NCBI GenBank assembly: GCA_964370295.1
Contig: CAYJIR010000004.1
Location: forward strand, 1-64,000
Length of the DNA: 64,000 nucleotides
DNA from: JAAYCI01 sp964370295
GTDB lineage: Bacteria > Bacillota > Clostridia > Oscillospirales > Ruminococcaceae
Direction: 5' to 3'
In this document: positions 34,911 through 44,143 of the stretch, one piece after another
How positions within the stretch are numbered: position 1 is the first letter of the stretch
How the letters are laid out: every line of letters begins with the position of its first letter
Notes under the pieces: generated by a model
What the model was told of the DNA's origin: nothing
The model's input: the letters and a program-made list of their open reading frames with translations, nothing else
Databases searched by the model: none
Position numbers and translations under genes: made by a program

Positions 34911-35309
34911 ATGAACCCTTATGAGAAATATCAGCAACAAATTGTCACCACCATGACGCAAGGCGAGATGCTTCTCAAACTATATGACGAAACCATCCGT
35001 CAAATTGACTTGGCCAAAGTGCACATCCAAAACGGAAATATCCCGGAAATGGACAAAAGCCTTAGTAAGGCACAAAAGATATTCCACCATTTACGTGGTA
35101 ATTTAGATTTTCGCTATCCTGTTTCCGGGAACCTCTCCCAACTATACGATTTTTTCAACCGCGAACTTATGTTCGCAAATGTGCGTAAAGACTGTAAACC
35201 TTTAGACGATATCCGACCCTTGATTTTAGATTTACGCAACACATACGAACAATGCGACAAGTTGGAGCGCAGCAACCGTAGCCAAGCAGTGGGGGCAAAT
35301 TCCGTTTAA
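34911..35309 (+). CDS. fliS: Flagellin export chaperone FliS
   Basis: 132 residues. NPYEKYQQQIVTTMTQGEMLLKLYDETIRQIDLAK is the FliS start, followed by the four-helix body and DIRPLILDLRNTYEQC. FliS binds the C-terminus of flagellin. It stands next to fliD in nearly all cases. It ends the fliD transcript. Confidence 0.94.
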   Translation: MNPYEKYQQQIVTTMTQGEMLLKLYDETIRQIDLAKVHIQNGNIPEMDKSLSKAQKIFHHLRGNLDFRYPVSGNLSQLYDFFNRELMFANVRKDCKPLDDIRPLILDLRNTYEQCDKLERSNRSQAVGANSV

Positions 35310-35686
35310 AAATTGACATCACAAAAATTTTACAAAGAATTTTTTTGTGATATGTGCATCCTCTTTCTTCCTTTTTCTAATAAAATTTCCTATTCTTATT
35401 AAAACAAGTATTTTTGATTAAAAAACAACTTTTCACAGGCAATGAAAAGTTGTTTTTTGTTTTTCCTGCTCTTTTATTTTGTACAGGTTCAGTATAACTC
35501 AAGTTTTACGACAAAAACATCACCTTCATATATATACGGACATCTGTCATGACTATCATCCATTGAACCCCTGTCCACAGTATCAAACCCGTCATTTTCT
35601 CAGAATTCAACCGTCGCATCTTAAAAAAACAGCACTTTATCACCCTCTTGTTCTAAAGTAATTTTATTTTTTGGCATGTTTACTTA
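35310..35686. other. Intergenic region after fliS
   Basis: Gene-free. It holds the terminator at 35420-35458 and otherwise AT-rich sequence without an open frame of significance, repeat or RNA motif that I can recognise. No cyclic-di-GMP riboswitch consensus is found before flgB. Confidence 0.6.
35420..35458 (+). terminator. Terminator after fliS
   Basis: AAAAAACAACTTTTCA and TGAAAAGTTGTTTTTT form a perfect 16-pair stem with a seven-base loop, ending in a T-run. It divides the late (flgM-fliS) from the early flagellar genes. Confidence 0.85.
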
Positions 35687-35715
35687 TTGTTTTTTTATAT
35701 GGATGATGCTATGAT
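35687..35715 (+). promoter_or_regulatory. Candidate sigma-A promoter of the flgB-to-fapA operon
   Basis: TTGTTT (35687-35692), 17-base spacer, TATGAT (35710-35715). The leader of about 105 bases contains GGATA/TATCC and GCTTAT/ATAAGC stems. It stands at the head of a 28-kb collinear gene series. Confidence 0.5.
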
Positions 35716-35827
35716 TAGGCTAGGTTAGCTGTGGCTTTATGGATATCATCGCTTATCCAACACAGATTTATAGAATTTATAAGCGAACATCGTCTTTTTA
35801 TTCACCAAACATTAGGAGGCTTTTCTT

Positions 35828-36328
35828 ATGTTATTTGATACTGCCGCCACAAATGTTGCCGAGGCCAGTTTGGATTCGCTTTGGACCAAAACCCAAGTGA
35901 TCGCCAACAACATGGCCAACGTTGATACGCCCGGTTTTAAAGCAAGCAGCGTCACCTTTGAACAAACACTTAGTGAAAAAAGCGAGGCACTTGCACAAGC
36001 GACTCGTAGCGGTGACATGCACCAGATGCAATCCTTTGATGCAAACCAAATGCAGGCCGGGAATTCCGCAAACGGTGACCCACAAGCCGCCAACGCCAAC
36101 AATGCCAATTTGGCCTATGCCACGGCAGGTGATGCCATGGGCTCGCAATACCGCACCACCATCACCCAGCACGAAGACACTTCGGTGCGCATAGACGAAA
36201 ATAATGTCGATTTGGAAAAAGAACAAACAGAACTGTGGAAGGCCTACGCCCAATACAGCTATCTTGTAGACCGAGTGGCCGGCCATTATAATTCCATCAA
36301 CTCGGCCGTTTCCAACTCACGTGTGTAA
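35828..36328 (+). CDS. flgB: Flagellar basal-body rod protein FlgB
   Basis: 166 residues, slightly longer than the usual 130. Rod protein motif NNMANVDTPGFKASSVTFEQ at about residues 30-50 and the C-terminal LEKEQTELWKAYAQYSYLVDR. FlgB is the proximal rod protein. AGGAGG precedes ATG. It opens the large operon. Confidence 0.94.
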   Translation: MLFDTAATNVAEASLDSLWTKTQVIANNMANVDTPGFKASSVTFEQTLSEKSEALAQATRSGDMHQMQSFDANQMQAGNSANGDPQAANANNANLAYATAGDAMGSQYRTTITQHEDTSVRIDENNVDLEKEQTELWKAYAQYSYLVDRVAGHYNSINSAVSNSRV

Positions 36329-36364
36329 TTCGCTAAATTCGCCGCCTTAAACAGGAGGTTTGCT

Positions 36365-36829
36365 ATGTCTTTTTTAAACACCCTTGATATCTCTGCTTCG
36401 GCCCTGACGGCCGAACGCTTACGCATGGATGTTATTTCGCAGAACATCGCCAATATCGACACCACACGTACCCAGGATGGTGAACCCTACCGTAGGCAGT
36501 TGGTTGTTTTCGAAGAACAGCCACTGAGCTTTGCGGCTTCTTTAGAGCAAGCGGCCGGCCGTTTAGCACAGCCGACCTTAAGCACGGCACAAAATGAAAG
36601 CGGTGGCGTGCAAGTGCAGGAAATCATCGAGGACGAAAGCGAATTCGTGCCGGTTTACAACCCCACGCATCCGGATGCCGACGAAGCCGGTTATGTTTTA
36701 ATGCCCAATGTGGACCGTGCCGAAGAAACCGTGGATTTGATGGCTGCCACACACAGCTACAACGCCAACATCACCACTTTAAATGTCATCAAGGCGATGG
36801 CGATGAAAGCTTCGGAAATCTTGACATAA
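36365..36829 (+). CDS. flgC: Flagellar basal-body rod protein FlgC
   Basis: 154 residues, normal. LDISASALTAERLRMDVISQNIANI at the start, VYNPTHPDADEAGYVLMPNVD in the middle and DLMAATHSYNANITTLNVIKAMAMKA at the end are the complete family signature. It follows flgB with AGGAGG at the start. Confidence 0.97.
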   Translation: MSFLNTLDISASALTAERLRMDVISQNIANIDTTRTQDGEPYRRQLVVFEEQPLSFAASLEQAAGRLAQPTLSTAQNESGGVQVQEIIEDESEFVPVYNPTHPDADEAGYVLMPNVDRAEETVDLMAATHSYNANITTLNVIKAMAMKASEILT

Positions 36830-36913
36830 TTTTCGCTTTATGTCACTATTTATACTATTGTTTCCATATTATTTGCGCGATGTTTGCGCGATAAAAAAGC
36901 TGGAGGTTATTGT

Positions 36914-37225
36914 ATGAGCATGTTCATTGTTCCAATGGCCAGTTTACCCTCGCTCTCCTCTTTGTCCGAGCCGCAAGCGGCTTTGCCCACCACACAGGGA
37001 AGTAGCGCCTCTTTTTCAGATTTTTTGGGTGATGCCATTCAAGATTTGCAAGCCACAAGCGTGGATTCTCAAGCCACCATGTACGATTTGGCCCTGGGCG
37101 GCAGCGACGATTTACACACTGGTGCTCTTGCCGCGGTTAAAGCCTCTACCTCTGTTAACTTTACGTCCAGCCTTATAAGTGCTGCCATTAGCTCTTACAA
37201 TGATTTAATGCGTATGCAAATTTAA
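36914..37225 (+). CDS. fliE: Flagellar hook-basal body complex protein FliE
   Basis: 103 residues from the ATG with TGGAGG upstream. FliE joins the MS ring to the rod. The C-terminal half with DLALGGSDDLHTGALAAVK and the helical end is family-typical (L-x-G-x-x-x-x-D-v-h-x-v). A frame start ten codons earlier precedes the binding site. 36830-36913 shows a doubled TTTGCGCGAT. Confidence 0.9.
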   Translation: MSMFIVPMASLPSLSSLSEPQAALPTTQGSSASFSDFLGDAIQDLQATSVDSQATMYDLALGGSDDLHTGALAAVKASTSVNFTSSLISAAISSYNDLMRMQI

Positions 37226-37277
37226 TGTGTTACTTGAACAGTTGGGGAAATCAGGAAACTTTGGGGAATTGATATAA

Positions 37278-38891
37278 ATGGGAGAGCGGCTTAAAACCGT
37301 TGGAAATCAAGTTCGGCAAGCCTTCGAGAAAGTAAGAGAGGCTTTTAAAAATACAGCACCCGCTAGAAAGCGCCTTGTGCTCATCATCATTTTAGCGGCC
37401 CTTGCTTTAGCAGTGGGTCTAGTTGTGTTTCTAAATGTGCGTGCCGCCCAACCCGTGGTTATTTACCCGGGCTTGCCGCAGGAGGAAGCCGTGCAAGGGC
37501 TTGCCGTTTTGCAAGAGGTTTCCATACCCGCCTCGCTTAACGACGCGGGCGAGTTAGAAGTGCCCGCAAACCGCGAAGATGCCGCCATGGCGCAACTGGC
37601 CACAGTGGGCATCCCCTCTTCTACACTGGACTACGACATTTTCCAGCAGGCCAACGGCCTCACCACCACCGATCTGGAACAGCGGCAATATCAAATACAA
37701 CAAATGCAAAACCGTTTGCAGGATATTATCCGCACCTACGAGGGCGTTTCCAATGCCTATGTAACACTTAATATCAGCGAAAACTCAAACCGCGTGTGGG
37801 ACGCTGCCAACAGCACCAACACCGCCTCTGTAAAGGTGGAAATGGCCGACGGACGTGTGCTTACCTCCGGCCAAGTAGAAGGCATTCGCCATCTGGTTGG
37901 GCCGGCCGCAGGCATAGAGCCCACACAGGTTTCTGTGATAGACAGCGCCGGCAACACCTTGGCGGCCGCCGGCGAGGGCTATGACGAATCTTTGGCCGCC
38001 ACGGAAGACTTTTTAGACCGCCAAAATTTCGAAGCGGAAGTAGAACAACGCCTGCACGATAAAACGGCAAACATTCTTTCTTTGCCCTATCCCAGCGAGG
38101 ACGACTATCGCATCTCGGTGACCGCCACGCTGGACTGGGATGCCATGATTACCGAAAGCATGCAGTACCTTCCCTTAGAAGGCACTGAAGCCGGTGTTAT
38201 GAACAGCGAAGAAGAACAGGCCCTCATGGGCACCGGCCAATACGCCGAGGGGGTTGTGGGCGAAACAGACAACACCGACATCCCCACCTATGCCGACTTA
38301 AACGGCGATGGGGAATTGGACGCAGTAGACTACTACAGCAACCGCGAATATCTGGTTAGCTACATTAAAGAGCAAGTTGAGAAAGATGGCGCCACCTTAG
38401 AGGAAGCCTCTGTTGGCGTTATGGTTCGTGGCACCATAGACAACGAAACGCAAAACAGCCTGCAAGAACTCATCTCTGCCGCCACCAACATCCCCTTGGA
38501 AAATGTTAATGTACAAGGCATGATGGATGCCGGTGTTGAAGATCCCGAAACCGAAGAAGATCTCATCTTTGGCTTGCCTTCCCTATTCGTCTATATCGCC
38601 GGTGGCGCTTTGCTGGTGATGATAATTGTTCTGATTTTGATACTTGTCTTGCGCCGTCGTTCCCAGAAAAAACGCGCAGAGGCCGAGGCCGCCGCACTGG
38701 CCGCCGAGGAAGAAGAAGCCTTGCGTGTACAAGAGGAAATTGAAGAGCGCAAACGCCTATTAAAAGACGCCGCCATGACAGAGCAAAGCGAAAATGCCAT
38801 CACCAACGAGGTGCGAGAATTTGCACGCTCGAACCCGGAAATTACAGCCAACTTGCTGCGTAGTTGGCTACGAGAAGGAGGGGACAACTAA
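37278..38891 (+). CDS. fliF: Flagellar MS-ring protein FliF
   Basis: 537 residues. One membrane segment near 29-50 and another near 435-460 flank the periplasmic ring modules; PGLPQEEAV and the NRLQDIIRTYEGVSNAYVTLNI segment are FliF ring-building motifs. The C-terminal cytoplasmic tail ending NLLRSWLREGGDN binds FliG. It ends TAATG with fliG sharing one base. Confidence 0.96.
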   Translation: MGERLKTVGNQVRQAFEKVREAFKNTAPARKRLVLIIILAALALAVGLVVFLNVRAAQPVVIYPGLPQEEAVQGLAVLQEVSIPASLNDAGELEVPANREDAAMAQLATVGIPSSTLDYDIFQQANGLTTTDLEQRQYQIQQMQNRLQDIIRTYEGVSNAYVTLNISENSNRVWDAANSTNTASVKVEMADGRVLTSGQVEGIRHLVGPAAGIEPTQVSVIDSAGNTLAAAGEGYDESLAATEDFLDRQNFEAEVEQRLHDKTANILSLPYPSEDDYRISVTATLDWDAMITESMQYLPLEGTEAGVMNSEEEQALMGTGQYAEGVVGETDNTDIPTYADLNGDGELDAVDYYSNREYLVSYIKEQVEKDGATLEEASVGVMVRGTIDNETQNSLQELISAATNIPLENVNVQGMMDAGVEDPETEEDLIFGLPSLFVYIAGGALLVMIIVLILILVLRRRSQKKRAEAEAAALAAEEEEALRVQEEIEERKRLLKDAAMTEQSENAITNEVREFARSNPEITANLLRSWLREGGDN

Positions 38892-39898
38892 TGGCCTCCG
38901 GAAAAATTTCTAACAAAACAAAGGCCGCCGCCATCATCATCACCCTAGGCGCTGCGGAAGCGGCCGAGGTATACAAATATTTACGCGAAGAAGAGATAGA
39001 GCAACTGTCTCTGGAAGTGGCCCGCATGGAGGCCCTGCCTCCCGACGAACTGAATAATATCATCGACGATTTTTACGGTCTTTGTGTCACACAAAAAGTC
39101 ATCGCCGAAGGTGGCGTAGACTATGCACGTGACATTTTAGAGAAAGCATTTGGCGCCCAGCAGGCTGCCAGCTTGATGGAACGTGTTTCCAAAGGGCTCC
39201 GCACCAAAGCCTTCGATTTTGTGCGCAAGGCAGACTACAAGAACCTATTGTCTATTTTGCAAAACGAGCACCCACAAACCATCTCTTTAATTTTAAGCTA
39301 TGCAAAGGCCGAGCAAGCCAGCCAAGTGCTGGCCGAGCTGCCACCCGATATCAGCATCGAGGTGGTAGAGCGTATTGCCAACCTGGACCGTGCCAACCCC
39401 GATTTCATCAACCTTGTGGAAGCCACGTTGGAACGCAAATTCGGCAACATGGTTTCGGTGGATTTGATGGAGCTTGGCGGCGTGCCTTATGTGGCCGAAA
39501 TTATGAACACGGTAGACCGCAGCACCGAAAAACATATCTTCGACGAACTGGATGTAAAAGACCCGGAACTTGCCGAAAACATCCGCAAGCTCATGTTTGT
39601 ATTCGAAGACATTGTTCATCTGGACGATATTTCCATACAGCGTTTCCTGCGCGAAATCGACACCAAAGATTTGACGGTGGCCCTAAAATCCACCACACCG
39701 GACGTGTCTCGCGTTATTTTCCAAAATATGTCCAAACGCTCGCAGGAAACCATTGCCACCGACATCGAATACCTGCACAATGTTCGCATGAAAGACGTGG
39801 AAGAGGCACAACAGCGAATTGTAGATGCCATTCGTCGTTTAGAAGAAGAGGGCGAATTGGTGATTTCTAAAGGCGGAAAGGATGAGGTAATTGCCTAA
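38891..39898 (+). CDS. fliG: Flagellar motor switch protein FliG
   Basis: 335 residues from the ATG overlapping the fliF stop, with AAGGAGGGG upstream. FliG_N, middle (EHPQTISLILSYAKAEQASQVL) and C-terminal torque domain (FEDIVHLDDISIQRFLREID) are present, including the charged residues that act on MotA. Full-length and ordinary. Confidence 0.97.
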   Translation: MASGKISNKTKAAAIIITLGAAEAAEVYKYLREEEIEQLSLEVARMEALPPDELNNIIDDFYGLCVTQKVIAEGGVDYARDILEKAFGAQQAASLMERVSKGLRTKAFDFVRKADYKNLLSILQNEHPQTISLILSYAKAEQASQVLAELPPDISIEVVERIANLDRANPDFINLVEATLERKFGNMVSVDLMELGGVPYVAEIMNTVDRSTEKHIFDELDVKDPELAENIRKLMFVFEDIVHLDDISIQRFLREIDTKDLTVALKSTTPDVSRVIFQNMSKRSQETIATDIEYLHNVRMKDVEEAQQRIVDAIRRLEEEGELVISKGGKDEVIA

Positions 39899-40745
39899 GG
39901 TTTTTTTGGCACATACCCTGCGCTACACCGAGGATGTTTTGGAAATTGCAGATCCTAATCCCGCCCGGTTGCAGCCTGAGGAAAATGCCCTTTCCTACCA
40001 TCTGGATGAAGAGGAAGACTGCGTTTGCATTGCCGATATGTTCGAACTGCAACAGCAGGAAAAACTGGAACAAGAACGCCGGCTTGCCCGCGCACAAGCA
40101 AAAGAGGCATACGAAGCCGAAGAAACCGGCACTGTGGCAGAGACGAACTTGATGGTTCGAGAGATTTTAGAAAACGCAGAAGCCGAGGCTGAGCAAATTA
40201 AGGAACGAGCTTTTCAAACAGCCATGGCAGATAAAGAACGCCTTATGCTCTCTGCGCGCCAAGAGGCTGACACTCTTTTGCAAAATAGCAAGGCGCAAGG
40301 GTATCAACAAGGGCTTTCCGAAAGCGAAGCCCTGCTGCAAACACATTTGGACAATCTGGAAAAAGCCATTGCGCACTTGGAAGGAGATTTGGCCGGGTTT
40401 GAGGTGGAGCTGGAAGAACAGCTACGCTGGATGGCTTTGGAGATTTCTTCCCGTGTTTTACAACACAAAGTGCACGAGGACGATTCTGTTTTGACAGACA
40501 TGGTGGCACATAGCGTGCAAGGCATACGCAACATGCCATGGATACGCATCGAAGTTGCCCAAAACATGACGCGCCTCATCAAAAAACTGGAAGACCTGTT
40601 CGCAGGGCAAGAACACATTGAAATAAGCCCCATCCCTGCCCAGGAAGATACCATACAAATCGAAACACCCTCGGGCCGTTTAGACGCCGGTGTACAAACG
40701 CAGCTGGATAATTTGCGGCTTTATTTCCAAAAAAATACCGAATAG
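39891..40745 (+). CDS. fliH: Flagellar assembly protein FliH
   Basis: 284 residues, TTG start within the end of fliG. Glu/Gln-rich helical centre and a vacuolar-ATPase-E-like C-terminus (LEEQLRWMALEISSRVLQ, SPSG/ETPSGRLDAGVQTQ). FliH regulates the FliI ATPase. The start has AAAGGA eight bases upstream. The gene is followed by a 137-base gap with a hairpin. Confidence 0.88.
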   Translation: MPKVFLAHTLRYTEDVLEIADPNPARLQPEENALSYHLDEEEDCVCIADMFELQQQEKLEQERRLARAQAKEAYEAEETGTVAETNLMVREILENAEAEAEQIKERAFQTAMADKERLMLSARQEADTLLQNSKAQGYQQGLSESEALLQTHLDNLEKAIAHLEGDLAGFEVELEEQLRWMALEISSRVLQHKVHEDDSVLTDMVAHSVQGIRNMPWIRIEVAQNMTRLIKKLEDLFAGQEHIEISPIPAQEDTIQIETPSGRLDAGVQTQLDNLRLYFQKNTE

Positions 40746-40800
40746 GGCTTTTCAAAAACTGATGTCTCGTTTATAATAACTTGTCCCTTCTAACTGTCAC

Positions 40801-40839
40801 AAAGTACATCACTTTCTACACAGTTTTAACATGTACTTT
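40801..40839 (+). promoter_or_regulatory. Intercistronic hairpin fliH-fliI
   Basis: AAAGTACAT (40801-40809) and ATGTACTTT (40831-40839) form a perfect 9-pair stem, ending in five T. AACTGT (40792-40797) and ACAGTT (40820-40825) form a competing 6-pair stem. An attenuator or processing site within the operon is possible. Confidence 0.5.
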
Positions 40840-40882
40840 TTGTATGATATTCCTAAACTTGCGAAAATGAATCACCCGGGAG

Positions 40883-42196
40883 GTGAGCCCCACGAATCGA
40901 ACCGCTTTTCGTCAGATGTTGCATGTAGACGACCTGTACACCCGCATTGGCAAGATAGACAAACTGATTGGTATGACCGTGGAGGCCACCGGCCTTACGG
41001 GCATCATTGGTGATGTATGTCGCATCCAACTGCAAGACGGGCGCGAGGTGCTGGCCGAGGTGGTTGGTTTTAAAGACAACAAGGTGCTCTTAATGCCCTA
41101 CGAAGACACCGAAGGCATTGGCTATGGCGCCACAGTTATCAACACCGGGCAAAAGCTGACCATCCAAGTTTGCGACGAAATGATTGGCCGCACCATCGAC
41201 GCCTTAGGCCGCCCCATAGACCAAAAAGGCGCCTTGCCGGCCTATGGCAAGCCCTACAGTGTCACGGGCGAAGCCTCTAACCCGATGCAGCGCCCGCGCA
41301 TAGACGAACCCATTGAAATGGGTGTTAAGGCCATAGACGGTTTGCTTACCATTGGCAAAGGCCAGAGGATGGGCATCTTCGCCGGTTCGGGCGTTGGCAA
41401 ATCCACCTTGATGGGAATGTTGGCACGCAATGTAAAGGCCGATGTCAATGTGATTGCCCTGGTGGGCGAACGCGGACGCGAGGTGGTAGAGTTTTTAGAG
41501 AGAGACCTTGGCGAAGAAGGTGCTTCGCGCAGTGTGGTGGTGGTGGCCACCAGTGACCAGCCCGCCATGCTTCGCAACAAATGTGCCATGAGCGCCACGG
41601 CCGTTGCCGAATATTTTCGTGACCAAGGCAAAGACGTTTTGTTGATGATGGATTCCCTTACACGATTTTGTATGGCCCAACGCGACATTGGCCTTGCCAT
41701 TGGCGAACCCCCTGTGGCGCGTGGCTATACACCGTCTATCTATTCTAGCCTGCCGCGCCTTTTAGAACGTAGCGGTAATTTTGAAAAAGGATCTATCACG
41801 GGCATCTACACGGTTTTGGTGGAAGGCGACGACATGAACGAGCCCATTTCCGATACGGTGCGCAGCATCATAGACGGGCATGTCATGCTTTCGCGCAAGG
41901 TGGCCCACAAAAACCACTATCCGGCCATAGATGTACTTTCCAGCATCAGCCGTCTGATGAATGACATCGCCCCACCCGAACAGAAGCAAGCCGCCGCGCG
42001 CTTGCGTAACCTCATGGCCACCTTTGCGGCCAACGAAGACCTGATAGCCATTGGCGCATACAAACTGGGCACAAACCCAGAGCTGGACGACGCCATTTCA
42101 CACATGAGTGCCATCAACAACCTTTTGCAGCAAAAAGTAGACGAGAAATTCACCTACGAACAAACACAAAAGCTTATGATTAGCGTGGCTCGCTAA
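40883..42196 (+). CDS. fliI: Flagellum-specific ATPase FliI
   Basis: 437 residues. FliI drives export. Walker A GSGVGKST (168-175), Walker B near 250 (VLLMMDSLTRF) and the FliI/YscN signature MMDSLTRFCMAQRDIGLAIGE are intact. The start is either GTG 40883 next to GGGAGG (tight spacing) or ATG 40916 without a visible site; the former gives a family-like N-terminus. Confidence 0.95.
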   Translation: MSPTNRTAFRQMLHVDDLYTRIGKIDKLIGMTVEATGLTGIIGDVCRIQLQDGREVLAEVVGFKDNKVLLMPYEDTEGIGYGATVINTGQKLTIQVCDEMIGRTIDALGRPIDQKGALPAYGKPYSVTGEASNPMQRPRIDEPIEMGVKAIDGLLTIGKGQRMGIFAGSGVGKSTLMGMLARNVKADVNVIALVGERGREVVEFLERDLGEEGASRSVVVVATSDQPAMLRNKCAMSATAVAEYFRDQGKDVLLMMDSLTRFCMAQRDIGLAIGEPPVARGYTPSIYSSLPRLLERSGNFEKGSITGIYTVLVEGDDMNEPISDTVRSIIDGHVMLSRKVAHKNHYPAIDVLSSISRLMNDIAPPEQKQAAARLRNLMATFAANEDLIAIGAYKLGTNPELDDAISHMSAINNLLQQKVDEKFTYEQTQKLMISVAR

Positions 42197-42204
42197 CGCC
42201 AAAG

Positions 42205-42681
42205 ATGAAAAAATTTGCCTTTTCTTTAGAGCGCATGCTCTCTTATAAACATAGTCTATACGAAAAAGAACGCAACGAATTGGCCCGCTTGCGCCACGAG
42301 CGCCTCAGTGCAGAACACCACCGTGACAGCGTGCTACACCAAGTAGCCGAAAAGGAAATGGCCCTCTACCGAGACATGGAAAAAGGCCTGCCTGTCAGCG
42401 AAGTGAAAAAAATGGGCTATTACCGAGACAACGCCGACACACTCGTGCAAGTGCTTGAAACACAAATGCAAGAGCTTGACATAGAAATTGAAAAACAACT
42501 TGCCATTGTCATCGCCTTAGACCAAGATGTGCAAAGCCTTGAAAAACTGCGCGAAAAACAATGGGACGAATACCAGGCCGAAACCCGGCGTGAAGAGGCC
42601 GAGCGCATTTCGGAACTGGTGGGGCAAAAATACATCGAGAACCAAAAAATCGAAGAACAGGAAAACAACGCGGTTTCCTAA
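42205..42681 (+). CDS. fliJ: Flagellar export protein FliJ
   Basis: 158 residues, almost entirely coiled coil from FSLERMLSYKHSLYEKERNEL on, as expected for FliJ, the stalk-like cofactor of FliI. It begins nine bases after the fliI stop with no clear Shine-Dalgarno site, suggesting coupling. Confidence 0.9.
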   Translation: MKKFAFSLERMLSYKHSLYEKERNELARLRHERLSAEHHRDSVLHQVAEKEMALYRDMEKGLPVSEVKKMGYYRDNADTLVQVLETQMQELDIEIEKQLAIVIALDQDVQSLEKLREKQWDEYQAETRREEAERISELVGQKYIENQKIEEQENNAVS

Positions 42682-42709
42682 AGCCTGCCCTATGCGCCCA
42701 GCATACTTG

Positions 42710-42742
42710 TTATACAAATTCTACCATTTGAATTTTGTATAA
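42710..42742 (+). promoter_or_regulatory. Intercistronic hairpin fliJ-fliK
   Basis: TTATACAAATTC (42710-42721) pairs with GAATTTTGTATAA (42730-42742), 12 pairs with one bulged T, loop of eight. No T-tract follows. Confidence 0.5.
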
Positions 42743-42803
42743 ATACGGCGGTGATAAACCTTGTTTACAGCCGCTACACAAACAGGAAAGGAGGTGAAAA
42801 CAC

Positions 42804-44114
42804 ATGAACACAAATCTAATTTCCGCACTGCCTCAAGTGGATATGAGCACACTGGCCACATCTTCTTTTGGTACGACGTCCGGCCTGGATTTTTCACAAA
42901 TTTTGGCAGGGCTGCAAACCCAAGACATGTCTGCTTTCGGTCTTACAAACGAAAATTTGCTTACGCAGAACTTAAGCGATTTACTCCTGGGTAGCATGGA
43001 TTCTTCCGACACGCTCAGCAGCGATTTGTTTGCAAGTGGGCTGCTTGGCAACGACCTGATGAATATGGACATCTTAAGCCTTGGTGCCCTAGATTTATCC
43101 TTTTTAGAAGGTTTGGCCGGCCAAATTTTGCAAGAGCTTTCACAGCCACAGGGTGAAGAAGAAGAAGAAAGCCTTTTGGCCCTAATTGCCTCGTTGCAAA
43201 CCGAGTTGCAAGCGCTTAACCCGCAAACACAGCAAGTGGTGCTGGGCCAACAACTTATGAGCCTTCTGTCTCAAATGAGTGGGCAAACACCCACGCCGGC
43301 TTTGCAGGAAGATGGTAGCCTTGCTTGGTCTTTGCCCGGCAGTGCACAAATGCTCACCACTTTGTCTTCTGCCACACCACAGGATGTGCTGCAATGGATG
43401 CAGGCCCCTGCCTCGCAAAACTTATTTACACAGGCACTTGTGGCGGCGTCTACAAACGGTGCATCAACACAGACGACGTCATCCACACAGGCAGAGCAAC
43501 CCGCACAAACTTCCCAAACGGCGCCGATATCCACAGCCGCCGAAAACAGTGGGCAGGGAACAGCCCCGAACAGCACAACAGAAAATGGCGAAGGACAAAA
43601 CGGCTTATCCGGCACGGCACTTCCCCTGACACAACCCGGCATTGTCACCACAGGGAATGTTGCTGCCACCACGCCTACACCCGCCTTTTTAACCCAGATG
43701 CAAACCGGCATTGAAAGCGGCTTACAAAGTGGTTTGGAGGAATTCCAAATCAAACTGTCGCCGGAAGGCCTGGGCGAAGTGCTGGTACAACTTAAAAGCA
43801 CCGAAAACGGTCTAACACTTACACTCATTGCGCAAAACGCCGAAACCCAACGTCTTTTGGCCGCAGACCTAGAACAGTTGCGCAGTAGCCTTAGCCCCTT
43901 AAAAGTGGAAGTGCAGGAAGTTTTAAACGGGCAGGAATCGGAGTTTTTAAACGAACAGCAACAACAAGAAGGGCAACGCCATTTACATTGGCAACAGGCA
44001 CAAGCACAGCAAAATTTGGTGCGACGCAGCATACATGGCGAATCGCAAACTTTGCAAGAAGCCCAAAACCTAAGCCCTGAACAACCCAGTAGCATACTGG
44101 ATACCTACATCTAG
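42804..44114 (+). CDS. fliK: Flagellar hook-length control protein FliK
   Basis: 436 residues. The low-complexity Gln/Thr/Ser-rich N-terminal and middle region is the ruler part; the C-terminal domain has EFQIKLSPEGLGEVLVQL and LIAQNAETQRLL, the FliK substrate-switch motif. AAAGGAGGTG site upstream. Ends close to flgD, with no extra gene between. Confidence 0.93.
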   Translation: MNTNLISALPQVDMSTLATSSFGTTSGLDFSQILAGLQTQDMSAFGLTNENLLTQNLSDLLLGSMDSSDTLSSDLFASGLLGNDLMNMDILSLGALDLSFLEGLAGQILQELSQPQGEEEEESLLALIASLQTELQALNPQTQQVVLGQQLMSLLSQMSGQTPTPALQEDGSLAWSLPGSAQMLTTLSSATPQDVLQWMQAPASQNLFTQALVAASTNGASTQTTSSTQAEQPAQTSQTAPISTAAENSGQGTAPNSTTENGEGQNGLSGTALPLTQPGIVTTGNVAATTPTPAFLTQMQTGIESGLQSGLEEFQIKLSPEGLGEVLVQLKSTENGLTLTLIAQNAETQRLLAADLEQLRSSLSPLKVEVQEVLNGQESEFLNEQQQQEGQRHLHWQQAQAQQNLVRRSIHGESQTLQEAQNLSPEQPSSILDTYI

Positions 44115-44143
44115 CCGATTTTGGCAGAAAGGAGTATAAGCCT

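Noticed and set aside
35310..35827. Possible cyclic-di-GMP riboswitch before flgB
   Set aside because: Common before clostridial flagellar operons, but no GEMM-type consensus or matching stems could be seen in this leader.
43271..44095. 274-codon minus-strand frame opposite fliK
   Set aside because: Low-complexity Cys/Ser-rich complement of the Gln/Thr-rich FliK ruler; no gene features.
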